A stretch of DNA of 9,038 bases from positions 1 to 9,038 of the forward strand of contig CAZOZX010000080.1 of the NCBI GenBank assembly GCA_964584415.1, in the 5' to 3' direction. Of this stretch, positions 1-6,042 are shown piece by piece. Both the position numbers and the translations under genes were made by a program. The DNA is from PHAA01 sp964584415 (GTDB lineage: Bacteria; Bacillota; Syntrophomonadia; Syntrophomonadales; Syntrophomonadaceae). How positions within the stretch are numbered: position 1 is the first letter of the stretch; the number at the start of each line of letters is the position of its first letter. The notes below the pieces were generated by a model. It was not told the origin of the DNA. It ran no database searches and worked only from the letters and a program-made list of their open reading frames with translations.

Positions 1-819
1 AAACTGGTCGCCATTTCTTTCCACCCTGACTTTACGCGAGTTATTAGCTAGAATAGTCCCGCGGTCTATGAGCATCCCTTCCTGCTCGATAACAAAAGGA
101 ACGTAAGCCTGCCCTTTATTGCCCCGCAGTAAGGCCAGGGGACGGGTCTCCTCGCTGTTTAACCGCCTTATCATCTTATCTTTCTTAAATATTCCACAGC
201 CTGAGATTTTTACTTCTCCGTTCCTGGTTCTGAGGATCGGCAAGACCGGATTTCTTCCCGGGCTGGTGGACTGAAATATGAATTCATGCAATGTTACTAC
301 CGGGAAAAAAGACTTATCGTTGATCCGGCTCAGCATATCACTGAGAAACACACCTAAATCAGGGGAATTCTGTGGTTCTGTGGTGAGTAAATCACCTGAC
401 TGTCCTTCCGTCACCGCCATGGTTAACGAGCTGGATATCTGCGGATTGCGATGAAGGGAATCCAGGACTGGTAACAATCCGGAGATTGCCAATGACTCGC
501 CGAAGATAAAGACTCTGGCCATGCGGATCAGTATGATCTGGGGGTCAATATAGGCCCGCCGGTCGCGGGAGCCGGATAAGGATGCCCCGGGGACCTTTTC
601 TATCCTGATTTTGTTTGGACTCTTGGGACTAAGGTTAGGCAACAGAATAGTAGCATCATATACAATGGGCATCCCATATTGAGTGCCCGTTTCTTCGCTT
701 AAATCCAGGGCGGTTACAATAGCTATCGATTTTTCGGAAATATCCTGGGCATCCCAACATCCAGTCGCATTGAATATCATTGCCGCCAAAATACCTACCA
801 TCAATAGTTTTTTAAGCAT
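1..819 (-). CDS. gerC: Ger(x)C-family spore germination lipoprotein, C-terminus cut by window edge
   Basis: This is the lipoprotein (C) subunit of a GerA-type germinant receptor, which acts in the inner membrane of the spore. The 273 visible codons start MLKKLLMVGILAAM, a lipoprotein signal peptide with a hydrophobic core ending in ATGC. The lipidated Cys is residue 21 and is followed by WD, the CWD start typical of Ger(x)C proteins. Further family-like features are 'SEKSIAIVTALDL' near residues 29-41, 'RRAYIDPQIILIRMARVFIFGE' around residues 77-98, and a later 'GCGIFKKDKMIRRL' segment. Family members usually have about 370-400 residues, so roughly 100 C-terminal residues lie beyond position 1. 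The ATG at 819-817 overlaps the gerAB stop codon by 8 nt (ATGCTTAA), and the ribosome site is weak, so translational coupling to gerAB is likely. The Ger(x)C assignment is firm; the germinant cannot be inferred. Confidence 0.93.
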   Translation of the reverse strand, partial: MLKKLLMVGILAAMIFNATGCWDAQDISEKSIAIVTALDLSEETGTQYGMPIVYDATILLPNLSPKSPNKIRIEKVPGASLSGSRDRRAYIDPQIILIRMARVFIFGESLAISGLLPVLDSLHRNPQISSSLTMAVTEGQSGDLLTTEPQNSPDLGVFLSDMLSRINDKSFFPVVTLHEFIFQSTSPGRNPVLPILRTRNGEVKISGCGIFKKDKMIRRLNSEETRPLALLRGNKGQAYVPFVIEQEGMLIDRGTILANNSRKVRVERNGDQF

Positions 820-1912
820 TCTGGTTTACCTGCTTTCCACGTACTGCCGCTGCCAGATGATAGAGCAAGGGAAAACCGATAGCCATAAACGGGTAGGTAT
901 AGCCGAAGTTCTGGGTATACTCCAGTAAATCCACCACGTTTTTGGGGATAAAGGTGAGCAGGAAAGCAATGGTGCTGATGACCACGAGTACAACCGGATA
1001 GAAATTATATTTCTGACTCTGAAATAACTTGGTTATTGTATAGGCACTCATGGTCATAAGATTAAAGGCAGGCCGGAAAGCTACCGACCAGATTCCCAGG
1101 AAGAAGAGGTCCATTCGTTCCACTCCCGGTAATCTTACTGACTTGAATAATGCCAATAGCGGCCACAAACTGCTTTGGGGCAGATCACTGCCAAAAACCA
1201 GCAAAGATGCCACCAAAATCACCACAAACGTAAAAACGAGTATGGCAATAGCGGCGAAGCCAGCTTTTAATACCTCGTCTTTGCGGGTTACCATAAAATA
1301 AGCTACCATCAGGAATTCTATCCGTCCATAAAAAGTAGAAGCATGGAATGAACCTTCAGCTATGCTGCTTACCCCCGAGCCCCCAACGGGTAGGATATTA
1401 GTCAGATCGCCTCCAGTCACCAGAGGGGGGACGAACAGCAAAAAAAGCGGGAGCAATATATAGAACATAAATTCGTTGAGCCGGGCTATAACTTTGGCTC
1501 CCTTGCTGGCAATGTAGAAGCAGCCGACCACGATTATTAAACATATCACCCAAATAGGGGTATTGGGGAGAAGGTATAGCTTGTCCAGGAATGCGAATCT
1601 GAAGATGACCCGGGCCACGCTCAGTATCAGATGGACGTTGAAAAGTACCACCAGTATAGTACCAAGGATTTTCCCGAATAAAGCCAGGGACATTGCCGTA
1701 AAATCCATTTCCGGGAAGCGGCGGCCTAACCTTTCTATCAACAGCAGCGATAACACGGGTACTAAGGCGCCTACGATTACCGCTATCCAGGCATCCTGCT
1801 TAGAATAAGTACAGATTACCCGGGGCAGGGTGAGAAAGTTGCTGCCCAGTATTGTGCCTACTATCAAGAAGATTAATTGTTTGCTGGTTATCTGGAAATC
1901 TGTATTACTCAT
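812..1912 (-). CDS. gerAB: GerAB/YndE-type spore germination permease subunit
   Basis: This 366-residue polytopic membrane protein is the B subunit of a GerA-type germinant receptor, an APC-superfamily-like protein that in known receptors forms the germinant-binding component in the spore inner membrane. It begins with 'ITSKQLIFLIVGTILGSNFL', the usual first-helix signature of Endospore_GerB proteins. About ten hydrophobic helices follow, and the length matches the family (about 360-370). The ATG at 1912-1910 is preceded by AAGGAG at 1929-1924 with an 11-nt gap. That ribosome site overlaps the gerAA stop codon (1930-1928), so the two genes are tightly coupled. Its own stop overlaps the gerC start. 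No frameshift or missing segment is visible. The A-B-C order matches the Bacillus gerA arrangement. Substrate specificity cannot be read from sequence. Confidence 0.94.
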   Translation of the reverse strand: MSNTDFQITSKQLIFLIVGTILGSNFLTLPRVICTYSKQDAWIAVIVGALVPVLSLLLIERLGRRFPEMDFTAMSLALFGKILGTILVVLFNVHLILSVARVIFRFAFLDKLYLLPNTPIWVICLIIVVGCFYIASKGAKVIARLNEFMFYILLPLFLLFVPPLVTGGDLTNILPVGGSGVSSIAEGSFHASTFYGRIEFLMVAYFMVTRKDEVLKAGFAAIAILVFTFVVILVASLLVFGSDLPQSSLWPLLALFKSVRLPGVERMDLFFLGIWSVAFRPAFNLMTMSAYTITKLFQSQKYNFYPVVLVVISTIAFLLTFIPKNVVDLLEYTQNFGYTYPFMAIGFPLLYHLAAAVRGKQVNQNA

Positions 1913-1927
1913 AGCCTTTAACTCTCC

Positions 1928-3487
1928 TTAACCGGCCCGGCGGACCTTATCCTGACTGGGTATAGAGACCGGGCGTTTGGTCATAGATGTTAATAAAGCC
2001 CTGATCAGTGAATCCTTTAAGTCCGCATAACGGGTCGGTGCCAGGGGAGCTAAAAAAGGCACCCCGACGCTGGTCAAACCAGTCAGGTGGGTTATGATAA
2101 TCAGCCAGACAAAAGAGAAACCAAAAAGGCCGAACGAGGCCGCCGCTAGCATCAAGGGAATTCGCAGTATTCTGGTGATTAGGGCTATCCCCGGGGAAGT
2201 CAGAACAAAGGTGCACATAGCTGAAAAAGAGACCACGATTATCCCGGCAGGGCTGGCCAAATTAGCAATAATAGCGGCCTGGCCCATGATAATGCCTCCC
2301 ACCACCCCTACCGTCTGACCGACATTGCCAGGCAAATGAAATCCGGCTTCAACTACTAACTGCATCATGAGTTCCAATATTATGACTTCAACTGCGGCCG
2401 GGAAAGGAACTTCGTTGCGAAAAAGGGCCAGCGGTACCAGCAGCTTGGATGGGATCAACTCCGGTTGAAAATTTATCAGCGCTATATACAGTGCTGAAGT
2501 AGACACGCTGAGGAAAAATGCAAAATAGCGGAGCAACCGGATGAATGAGGTTACCCAGGGCCGCTCATAGTAGTCCCCGGGTGATTGGAAGAACTCCACA
2601 AATAGACTAGGGGCGGCGAAAGCAGTGGGGGTACCATCAGGGATTATCAGCACTCTGCCTTCTAACAATTGCATTACCGCATTGTCAGGTTTTTCGGTAG
2701 TGCGATGCTGGTAGAAGAATGACCGGGGATTGTCCTCGATAGATTGCTCGATCATGCCTGAAGCAACTATGGCATCGGTTTTGATAGCATTGATCCTGGT
2801 TTCAACCTCTGCAACCATGTGCGGATCGGCTATGTCTTCAATATAAATTATGGCTACCTGGGTGCGTGTTCTTTGCCCGACAACAGTTTTCTTTACCACC
2901 AACTTGGGATCACGCAGACGCCGCCGGATCATGGAGAGATTCGGATCCAGGCTTTCGATAAAACCCTCGCGGGGACCGCGCAGTCCCCTTTCAGCCGCTG
3001 GTTCGTCCGGTGATCTTAAATAGCCTTTATGGATATCGATGACCAGGACCTCAGCTGTCCCATCAAACATCAGGACCAGCATCCCGTCATATACATCCCG
3101 CACCAAATCAGCCAGGCGGTCGATTTTGCGAAATAGTGCCACACTAAGAAAGTTACGGGCTATGAATTCTATCAGGTTGCTTTGCCTGTCATCAGGCAAA
3201 ACCTCATTACGGGCATAGATCATCAGCGGTTTCAATATGTTCTCGTTAAATGAATCAACGTCGATTACTCCATTGATGTATAAGGCAGCGGCCTCGACTG
3301 AGGGGTTGGCCTCCAGACGAAAGGGGTGGTTGATTATATCGTGGCTGTTTTCGATATGAGGTTTCATAAGGGCAAGCTTGTCCGCCAGGCTCTCGGGGAG
3401 CTTAATATCAGGGATACTCAGGTTCTGTTGGCTTTTAGGTTTATCAGCCGGTGGTGGGGCGGGTGGTTTCCGGTTAATTTTCCGCAT
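1928..3487 (-). CDS. gerAA: GerA-family germinant receptor subunit A
   Basis: This A subunit of a GerA-type nutrient germinant receptor has 519 residues from the chosen start. A proline-rich cytoplasmic tail (about residues 5-25, 'RKPPAPPPADK') is followed by the soluble GerA domain with the conserved 'GPREGF' (about 171-176), 'RRRLRDPKLVVKKTVVGQRT' (about 188-207) and 'VAIIYIEDIAD'. The C-terminal half is membrane-embedded and carries the family blocks 'FPAAVEVIILELMMQLVVEA', 'LPGNVGQTVGVVGG' and 'SVGVPFLAPLAPTRY'. Two in-frame ATG codons are available, at 3493 and 3487. The AGGAG at 3499-3495 lies only 1 nt from the first but 7 nt from the second, so the start at 3487 is preferred. It is the first gene of the gerAA-gerAB-gerC operon and is probably expressed in the forespore, given the sigma-G-like -10 just upstream. 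Confidence 0.95.
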   Translation of the reverse strand: MRKINRKPPAPPPADKPKSQQNLSIPDIKLPESLADKLALMKPHIENSHDIINHPFRLEANPSVEAAALYINGVIDVDSFNENILKPLMIYARNEVLPDDRQSNLIEFIARNFLSVALFRKIDRLADLVRDVYDGMLVLMFDGTAEVLVIDIHKGYLRSPDEPAAERGLRGPREGFIESLDPNLSMIRRRLRDPKLVVKKTVVGQRTRTQVAIIYIEDIADPHMVAEVETRINAIKTDAIVASGMIEQSIEDNPRSFFYQHRTTEKPDNAVMQLLEGRVLIIPDGTPTAFAAPSLFVEFFQSPGDYYERPWVTSFIRLLRYFAFFLSVSTSALYIALINFQPELIPSKLLVPLALFRNEVPFPAAVEVIILELMMQLVVEAGFHLPGNVGQTVGVVGGIIMGQAAIIANLASPAGIIVVSFSAMCTFVLTSPGIALITRILRIPLMLAAASFGLFGFSFVWLIIITHLTGLTSVGVPFLAPLAPTRYADLKDSLIRALLTSMTKRPVSIPSQDKVRRAG

Positions 3488-3509
3488 TATCATTCTCCTG
3501 CCTGATTTG

Positions 3510-3516
3510 TAATATG
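3510..3516 (-). promoter_or_regulatory. Sigma-G-like -10 element upstream of gerAA
   Basis: Read on the minus strand, CATATTA matches the forespore sigma-G -10 consensus (CATWHTA). It would start transcription near 3503, leaving a short leader that contains the AGGAG ribosome site. The -35 is poor: TGGATA lies upstream with a 20-nt spacer rather than the usual 17-18. gerA operons are classically sigma-G dependent, which supports the call, but the weak -35 keeps confidence modest. Confidence 0.4.
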
Positions 3517-3752
3517 TTTCCCCGCTCAGGCAGTAATATCCAGACCGTTTAGGGCTTAAGAGGAGAGTGGCGGAACAATTTATTGCTGGAAGGGTAGGCC
3601 GGAATATACGGTGGGAACAGAGGCAACGAGCCTATCGATAGCAGTACATGCTGGATATAAATCAGGCCCTAACCATTTCGACTCAGAAACGGCATTATCG
3701 GCAGCCCGGCTTATTGGCTTAAAGCCGCGGAAGTAGTAAAATACCTGGAATA
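3517..3752. other. Spacer between gerAA and hgcB, no gene or terminator recognised
   Basis: I see no ORF with a supported start on either strand. A 6-bp inverted repeat (CGGCTT at 3707-3712, AAGCCG at 3722-3727, 9-nt loop) lies downstream of hgcB, but no T-run follows it in the direction of hgcB transcription, so it is not a standard intrinsic terminator. A 7-bp pair TTAGGGC (3549-3555) and GCCCTAA (3666-3672) is too far apart to be convincing. hgcAB read-through into the ger operon therefore cannot be excluded. Confidence 0.5.
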
Positions 3753-4034
3753 TTAACAGCAGTCACAATCGCAGACTAATTTTCCTTCCTCCATTTTCCC
3801 GCGCAGGATGGCGGCAGCACACCCCACCCCGGTTTGGACCGACAGTGCTCCAAACGTGCAGTTGAGTGCACATGCACCACATTCCATACAGGCATCCCGG
3901 TCGGTGATGTGAGCTTTTTTCTCACTGATATTGAATACCTCATGGGGACAGACAATAGTGCATATACCGCAGCCGGTGCATCTTTCCTGGTCCAATTGTA
4001 AAGAGACCACATTTTTCAGGTAGCGATGTTGCAT
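3753..4034 (-). CDS. hgcB: HgcB, 2[4Fe-4S] ferredoxin of mercury methylation
   Basis: HgcB is thought to supply low-potential electrons that reduce the corrinoid cobalt of HgcA during methylation of Hg(II), and may also bind mercury through cysteines. The 93-residue protein has two cluster motifs: C19-x2-C22-x2-C25-x3-C29-P and C49-x2-C52-x2-C55-x3-C59. The second includes the HgcB hallmark CMECGAC. Cys72 in 'GVGCAAAI' matches the extra conserved Cys (Cys73 in Pseudodesulfovibrio mercurii ND132), and the C-terminus ends CDCDCC, containing the conserved terminal Cys pair. The residue after C59 is Thr, not the usual Pro. An upstream in-frame start at 4079 would overlap hgcA by 29 nt. The ATG at 4034 is chosen because AGGAAGGG (4050-4043) sits 8 nt before it and the N-terminus 'MQHRYLKNVVSLQLD' then matches the family. 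hgcA ends 16 nt upstream, so the two are one operon. Confidence 0.96.
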   Translation of the reverse strand: MQHRYLKNVVSLQLDQERCTGCGICTIVCPHEVFNISEKKAHITDRDACMECGACALNCTFGALSVQTGVGCAAAILRGKMEEGKLVCDCDCC

Positions 4035-4050
4035 TTTAAGAACCCTTCCT

Positions 4051-5118
4051 TTATTTAACCAGACCGATAACCAAAGCAATCAGTCCAATGGCGCCTGAAG
4101 CCTTGATTATTGGTATGGATGCCCGGGTTTCTTTTATAACCCCCGAGAACGATGTATAGGTTGAAGCCCCGGTAAACTGGAGCGCCAAATAGGCGGATAT
4201 AGCTGGAATGATCAGCAGCTGGGCCAGGCTTATCCATAATCCGTCGGCCCTTTGGAAGGTGCCTTGCATACCGATCGTTACCAGGGCCCATATCAAGCCC
4301 AATAAACATCCCTTCAGAGCAAAGGAACGTCCCGGTATCCAGGGCAGCAAAACTGGAACTGCCACCGTACCGACCAGGATGGCTCCGATATAAGGAAAAA
4401 CACCAACCCATGAAATATTTATTAAGCCAGCCAGCCGAGCTGCCACTAGCAGAATTACAGCTGCCCATACCCACTTTTTGGTGAATACAGCCCGTAGTTC
4501 AATCGGGGTCAAGACCAAACGATCCATGAATCCGAAGCCAACTTTTCTCATGGTGGGGGTAGCTTTCATCCTATTCTGCAGAAAGGCAGGCAGGTCTTCC
4601 GCCCGTACCGGGCCGAAGATTACCTTAAAACTTGATCTTTTCCGGACTTCCTGGCTTGCCACACCGGTAGCCCCAAGCTGAGGCAGAATCAGGGAATGAT
4701 GGTTGACCACCCGTTCCAGGCCGGTACGGGCAATCCTCATTACCAATTCGTCAGTTCCGAAGGTTCCTTTCCCCGCCGCACACCAGACGTTGATACCTTT
4801 AGTGTCCAGGACCAGAATCCAGGCATTGACGCCTGGCAGGGCCCGACGCAGCCGATCGAAGCTCATCTTGTAATTGGCCGACACCATAACCGGGGAGTCT
4901 CCATCCGGGTCACCCATTGCATAGAGGCCAGGGAAAACCGTAAAATTCATACGGTTGATACCCCAACGGGCTTTCCATGAGCCGGAAATATCAGCAAAAT
5001 CAAGCTGGGAAGATACTACTGGCACCTCCCCAACCGGTGTTGATTTACGCCCTGTAATCCAAGGGGCGTCAGGCACCGTATCATACAGGTTATCGGGAAT
5101 CTTGAATCCTTCCACCAA
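4051..5118 (-). CDS. hgcA: HgcA, corrinoid protein of mercury methylation
   Basis: HgcA is a membrane-anchored corrinoid protein that transfers a methyl group to Hg(II), giving methylmercury. The 355-residue product has an N-terminal corrinoid-binding domain (about 40-190) carrying the diagnostic cap-helix motif NVWCAAGKGTF at 110-120. Cys113 corresponds to the Co-coordinating Cys93 of ND132. About five hydrophobic helices follow (roughly 217-231, 237-262, 268-284, 296-315, 340-354), and 'TYTSFSGVIKE' near 321-331 fits the family. This layout separates HgcA from the CdhD/AcsC corrinoid proteins, which lack the Cys motif and the membrane domain. No ATG fits the start. TTG at 5118 lies 6 nt after AGGAG (5129-5125), and GTG at 5115 lies 9 nt after it; either could be used. 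hgcB follows 16 nt downstream. The gene appears complete, with no missing key residue. Confidence 0.97.
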   Translation of the reverse strand: MVEGFKIPDNLYDTVPDAPWITGRKSTPVGEVPVVSSQLDFADISGSWKARWGINRMNFTVFPGLYAMGDPDGDSPVMVSANYKMSFDRLRRALPGVNAWILVLDTKGINVWCAAGKGTFGTDELVMRIARTGLERVVNHHSLILPQLGATGVASQEVRKRSSFKVIFGPVRAEDLPAFLQNRMKATPTMRKVGFGFMDRLVLTPIELRAVFTKKWVWAAVILLVAARLAGLINISWVGVFPYIGAILVGTVAVPVLLPWIPGRSFALKGCLLGLIWALVTIGMQGTFQRADGLWISLAQLLIIPAISAYLALQFTGASTYTSFSGVIKETRASIPIIKASGAIGLIALVIGLVK

Positions 5119-5179
5119 AGAGCACTCCTATTTCATACAATAAATATTTGCGATCAGCTTGTTAGTTATAATTGCCGCC

Positions 5180-5208
5180 ATAGTACCAGATAATTTAAAT
5201 ACAGACAA
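5180..5208 (-). promoter_or_regulatory. Candidate sigma-A promoter of hgcAB
   Basis: On the minus strand TTGTCT (5208-5203) and TACTAT (5185-5180) are separated by exactly 17 nt; each hexamer matches the consensus at 4 of 6 positions. The start would fall near 5173, giving a leader of about 55 nt before hgcA that includes the AGGAG site. No riboswitch-like fold was seen in this leader. This is a moderate-quality match with good spacing and position. Confidence 0.45.
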
Positions 5209-5249
5209 GAGAATCGGGATGCAGGAAGCCCTCCCGCATATCCCTTGGA

Positions 5250-5277
5250 ACCAGGTAGTAGAGCGGGGCATATGATA
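5250..5277 (+). promoter_or_regulatory. Candidate sigma-K-like promoter of the 5309 gene
   Basis: ACC at 5250-5252 and CATATGATA at 5269-5277, separated by 16 nt, fit the mother-cell sigma-K pattern (AC, 16-17 nt, CATAnnnTA). It lies about 30 nt upstream of the 5309 start codon, which has AGAGGG at 5296-5301 as its ribosome site. The motif is short and degenerate, so a chance match is possible, but it would suit a late sporulation gene. Confidence 0.35.
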
Positions 5278-5308
5278 AATAAAATGCAGTTGAAAAGAGG
5301 GCGGGAAT

Positions 5309-5764
5309 ATGGAAAAAGAGATTTTTTTCTCTGTACTCAGGCAGGCCATGGAACAGGTCTATGACTCCATTGACACTTACACCAGATACACTCAATTAGT
5401 TGAAGATCCGGCAGTCAAGCAAGCCATGTCCAGGATGGTTCTGCAGAAACAAGCCCAATTGAATTTACTGCGGCAAATTGGGGAAAGTGCCCGGACCTCG
5501 GTTGGCATCCCGGGAGGGACCTCCATTGAACTTAACGATCAAGGTGGTCTGACGATAGAGAATCTAGCTTCATTGCTTAGATCTTCATCATCTAGACCAG
5601 GCAAGGTCCCAGAAAAGAATGCTGTAACGCAGATTCCAAATCCACTTTCCGAATGCAGTCGAGGCAGATGCAGCTGTGCCAGTAAAGCAGGTATTAAATC
5701 TAATGCCCAGCAAATGCCGGGCAACCACAAGAAGAGGATTTGCATTTCGAATCGCTTTCATTAA
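5309..5764 (+). CDS. Unrecognised small protein, C-terminal half probably out of frame
   Basis: I do not recognise this 151-residue product. Residues 1-60 look like a two-helix hairpin: an amphipathic helix ('FSVLRQAMEQVYDSIDTYTR', 6-25), a turn at 'EDPA', then a second Gln-rich helix. This is reminiscent of short ferritin-like or coat-associated proteins, but that is only a resemblance. Residues 60-112 are Ser/Gly/Pro rich. From about residue 113 the frame becomes basic and Cys-rich ('CSRGRCSC' onward), unlike what precedes it, while the other two plus-strand frames read as natural protein up to a TGA at 5823. The intact gene therefore probably ran to 5823 and has suffered indels, real or from assembly. 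ATG at 5309 follows AGAGGG by 7 nt. It diverges from hgcA. A sporulation role is suggested only by the sigma-K-like motif upstream. Confidence 0.55.
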   Translation: MEKEIFFSVLRQAMEQVYDSIDTYTRYTQLVEDPAVKQAMSRMVLQKQAQLNLLRQIGESARTSVGIPGGTSIELNDQGGLTIENLASLLRSSSSRPGKVPEKNAVTQIPNPLSECSRGRCSCASKAGIKSNAQQMPGNHKKRICISNRFH

Positions 5765-5823
5765 ATGAAATCAATGAAAAACAGGCTGAAACTGTCGGAA
5801 ATTTTACCCTATTTGAATGTTGA
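5628..5823 (+). other. Out-of-frame continuation of the 5309 gene
   Basis: In the +1 frame, 5646-5714 reads FPNAVEADAAVPVKQVLN then LMP. In the next frame, 5704-5823 reads 'ANAGQPQEEDLHFESLSLN', then 'EINEKQAETVGNFTLFEC' and a stop at 5821-5823. Both segments have acidic, Gln/Glu-rich protein-like composition and lack their own starts and ribosome sites. Joining them to residues 1-112 of the upstream ORF needs two +1 shifts, near 5645-5655 and near 5704-5725. This suggests a degraded gene or assembly indels. Confidence 0.45.
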
Positions 5824-5847
5824 CAAAACATCGGCCATATATATAAG
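5820..5847 (+). promoter_or_regulatory. Sigma-A promoter of the riboswitch-CDF transcript
   Basis: A perfect -35 TTGACA (5820-5825) and a -10 TATAAG (5842-5847, 5 of 6) are separated by 16 nt. The start would be near 5855, giving a leader of about 190 nt that holds the NiCo riboswitch and terminator. The -35 overlaps the TGA that ends the displaced reading frame of the preceding gene. Confidence 0.7.
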
Positions 5848-5902
5848 ATATTAGAAATAAATTAACTCTCTTTGCACTGCATAACTGAAAATTACAGTAC
5901 AA

Positions 5903-5982
5903 ACTGAGCAGGCGATGAACCCTCCAAGGGTTCGTGGGGCTGGGCTGGAAACGGCAGCAGATATAAGCATCTGTGGGACAGT
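5903..5982 (+). ncRNA. NiCo (czcD-type) riboswitch aptamer
   Basis: The segment has the four-helix layout and conserved junction bases of the NiCo riboswitch, which cooperatively binds Ni(II)/Co(II) and has also been reported to respond to Fe(II). P1 is ACTG (5903-5906) with CAGT (5979-5982). The conserved GAGCAGGC junction follows. P2 is GAACCC (5917-5922) with GGGTTC (5928-5933). P3 is GCTG (5944-5947) with CGGC (5952-5955), closed by a GAAA tetraloop. P4 is CAGAT (5958-5962) with ATCTG (5969-5973), followed by the conserved TGGGACAGT. The aptamer's 3' strands also form the 5' arm of the downstream terminator, so metal binding should prevent termination and turn on the CDF exporter. The call rests on recalled consensus and helix pairing by eye, not on a covariance model search. 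Confidence 0.92.
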
Positions 5983-6006
5983 AAAACGTTCTACAGGTGC
6001 TTTTTT
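5967..6006 (+). terminator. Intrinsic terminator, expression platform of the NiCo riboswitch
   Basis: GCATCTGTGGGAC (5967-5979) pairs over 13 contiguous positions (three of them G-T) with GTTCTACAGGTGC (5988-6000), enclosing an 8-nt loop and followed by six Ts (6001-6006). The 5' arm contains the 3' strand of P4 and the first base of the 3' strand of P1. The terminator and the folded aptamer are therefore mutually exclusive, as expected of an ON switch working by antitermination. Confidence 0.9.
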
Positions 6007-6042
6007 AGTAGTCAGGCAGACAGGAGTTGGGAGGCTTTGTAT

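Noticed and set aside
3535..3720. Plus-strand reading frame in the hgcB-gerAA spacer (starting GTG 3567, TAG at 3639-3641, continuing open to a second stop)
   Set aside because: The GTG lies only 1 nt from the AGGAG, the product would be about 24 residues, and neither segment resembles a known protein; probably chance.
3776..4012. Minus-strand 78-codon ORF inside hgcB
   Set aside because: It is a shadow frame of hgcB; the ferredoxin frame carries both Cys cluster motifs.
4055..4474. Minus-strand 139-codon ORF inside hgcA
   Set aside because: It is an out-of-frame shadow of hgcA, whose identity is secured by its cap-helix motif and membrane domain.
5119..5179. Cobalamin or other riboswitch in the hgcA leader
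   Set aside because: The leader is only about 55 nt, with no B12-box-like sequence or stable stem visible.
5128..5349. Minus-strand 73-codon ORF upstream of hgcA
   Set aside because: It overlaps the divergent promoter region and the start of the plus-strand gene, has no convincing ribosome site, and its translation resembles no known family; the AT-rich end coincides with the hgcA promoter.
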